Shown here piece by piece: positions 5,031 to 6,123 of a stretch of DNA of 6,123 bases (position 1 is its first letter; each line of letters starts with the position of its first letter). This DNA is from Candidatus Zhuqueibacterota bacterium (GTDB lineage: Bacteria > SM23-31). Under the pieces are notes generated by a model that had not been told where the DNA came from, made no database searches, and saw nothing but the letters and a program-made list of their open reading frames with translations. The position numbers were made by a program, and so were the translations under genes. The DNA lies in contig JADFON010000120.1 of assembly GCA_022562855.1 (NCBI GenBank), positions 1 through 6,123 on the forward strand. The letters run 5' to 3'.

Positions 5031-6123
5031 TTATCTAACAGCACGTTTTCGATTGACGGCAGATTTATTAGCACTATTATCTGAAAGTGCAAGTTTCCAG
5101 ACCTCTTCTACAGTGTCGACCGGGTAAAAAATGAGTTTCTTTGTTATGTTTTCCGGTATTTTTTCAAGGTCGGGAACATTAGTTTTCGGTATAATGATAG
5201 AGGTGATTCCTGCACGTTTTGCGGCAATCACTTTTTCCCGAATACCTCCGACAGGCATTACTTTGCCACGTAACGTAATTTCTCCTGTCATCGCTATTTC
5301 ATGTTTGATAGGTCTTCTTGTTATGAGCGAAGCTAGAGAGGTGGCAATGGTAATTCCGGCTGAGGGTCCATCCTTTGGAATAGCGCCCGAAGGAATATGA
5401 ATATGTATGTCATTAGTTTTAAAAACATTTGCGTTAATCTTTAGCTCTGCGGACTTTGACCGGAGATAACTCAAAGCCGCACGAGCTGATTCTTTCATTA
5501 TTTCCCCAAGATGTCCGGTCAGAATAAAACCGCCATTTCCTTTCATCAATACAGATTCAATATAGAGAATTTCCCCGCCAAACGGCGTCCATGCTAAACC
5601 GGTTGCGATCCCTATTTCATTTTCGCGGTTTGCAGTTTCCTGGATGAATTTAACCGGTCCAAGTATTTTTTCGATTTTGTCTTTGGTTATCCTGACAGGT
5701 TTCTTATCTCCCTCAGCAAATTTTCGTGCAATTTTCCGGCAGATACTTCCGATTTCTCTTTCGATATTTCGGACGCCCGCTTCCCTGGTATATCCCGTTA
5801 TGATTTTTTGAATTGCCTGGGAAGTAAATGAAATATTCCCTTTTTTCAGACCATTCTGTTTTATCTGGCGCGGGATTAAATATCTCATTGCGATTTGGAC
5901 TTTATCTTCAGTAATATACCCCGGAAGCCGGATAATTTCCATCCTGTCACGAAGCGGAGGCGGAATCGGGTGTAAATCATTTGCCGTTGTAATGAATATT
6001 ACCTTTGAAAGATCAAAAGAAACTTCAAGATAATGGTCCGAGAATTTCGAATTTTGCTCCGGATCAAGGACTTCAAGCAGCGCCGATGAAGGGTCCCCGC
6101 GAAAGTCTGTTCCTATTTTGTCG
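5031..6123 (-). CDS. lon: ATP-dependent protease Lon, C-terminal part (5' end outside window)
   Basis: The frame is open to the window edge and gives 363 residues, so the real start lies outside; the ATG at 5942 is internal. Lon is a cytoplasmic hexameric AAA+ serine protease that degrades misfolded and regulatory proteins. The fragment begins just after the Walker B motif (DKIGTDFRGDPSSALLEVLD), continues with DPEQNSKFSDHYLEV and the sensor/arginine part (PPPLRDRMEIIRLPGY), then the alpha-helical lid (YTREAGVRNIEREIGSICRK). The protease domain has the catalytic serine in PKDGPSAG (visible residue 254) and the catalytic lysine in GGIREKV (297), 43 residues apart as in E. coli Lon (Ser679, Lys722). 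GEITLRGKVMPVGG is also present. It ends in a short basic tail (NRKRAVR). The gene is typical of the family and appears unrelated in function to the citrate genes; 205 bases separate it from the next frame. Confidence 0.97.
   Translation of the reverse strand, partial: DKIGTDFRGDPSSALLEVLDPEQNSKFSDHYLEVSFDLSKVIFITTANDLHPIPPPLRDRMEIIRLPGYITEDKVQIAMRYLIPRQIKQNGLKKGNISFTSQAIQKIITGYTREAGVRNIEREIGSICRKIARKFAEGDKKPVRITKDKIEKILGPVKFIQETANRENEIGIATGLAWTPFGGEILYIESVLMKGNGGFILTGHLGEIMKESARAALSYLRSKSAELKINANVFKTNDIHIHIPSGAIPKDGPSAGITIATSLASLITRRPIKHEIAMTGEITLRGKVMPVGGIREKVIAAKRAGITSIIIPKTNVPDLEKIPENITKKLIFYPVDTVEEVWKLALSDNSANKSAVNRKRAVR

Noticed and set aside
5940-5942. ATG as the start of the Lon gene
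   Set aside because: Upstream codons continue the Lon sequence in frame to the window edge (GDPSSALLEVLDPEQN and PPPLRDR), so this methionine is internal.
1-6123. tRNA, rRNA, CRISPR array, insertion sequence or prophage
   Set aside because: No cloverleaf-like sequence, regularly spaced repeats, transposase motifs or terminal repeats were seen on either strand.

Overview
All six recognisable genes lie on the minus strand, so the window reads right to left. The organism looks like an anaerobic or facultative bacterium. The core of the window is a complete ATP-dependent, two-step citrate-cleavage module of the kind used in the reductive TCA cycle. It sits behind a perfect FNR-type box, the signature of oxygen- or redox-responsive control. 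Several starts have no clear Shine-Dalgarno sequence, as is often seen in the Bacteroidota/FCB lineages, and the DNA is fairly AT-rich. Phylum cannot be fixed from this window.

Right end (5031-6123): the C-terminal 363 residues of the ATP-dependent protease Lon, with the end of the AAA+ module and the full Ser-Lys protease domain; its 5' part lies outside the window. Next (4452-5030) is an AT-rich 579-base stretch with no long gene. It holds a candidate 59-residue small protein with an acidic head and a C-terminal membrane segment (4646-4825), and, nearer the following operon, a promoter region containing TTGAT-N4-ATCAA.

Centre (1140-4451): a SucC-like ATP-grasp subunit with a C-terminal eight-to-nine-cysteine ferredoxin-like extension, a SucD-like subunit with the phospho-histidine, and a short citrate-synthase-fold lyase. 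Together they read best as citryl-CoA synthetase (CcsA/CcsB) plus citryl-CoA lyase (Ccl): citrate + ATP + CoA to citryl-CoA, then to acetyl-CoA + oxaloacetate. Left (1-1071): an HD-domain metal phosphohydrolase-like protein of unknown role, then, after a 175-base gap with an inverted repeat and possible promoter, the N-terminal 123 residues of a homoaconitase-type aconitase family enzyme that runs off the left edge.

The genes fit one metabolic line: aconitase (isocitrate/citrate interconversion), citrate activation and citryl-CoA cleavage. The most unusual element is the iron-sulfur-type cysteine domain fused to the citryl-CoA synthetase large subunit. Together with the FNR-type box it suggests that citrate cleavage is tied to cellular redox state. 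That link, and the HD protein's part in it, are inferences.
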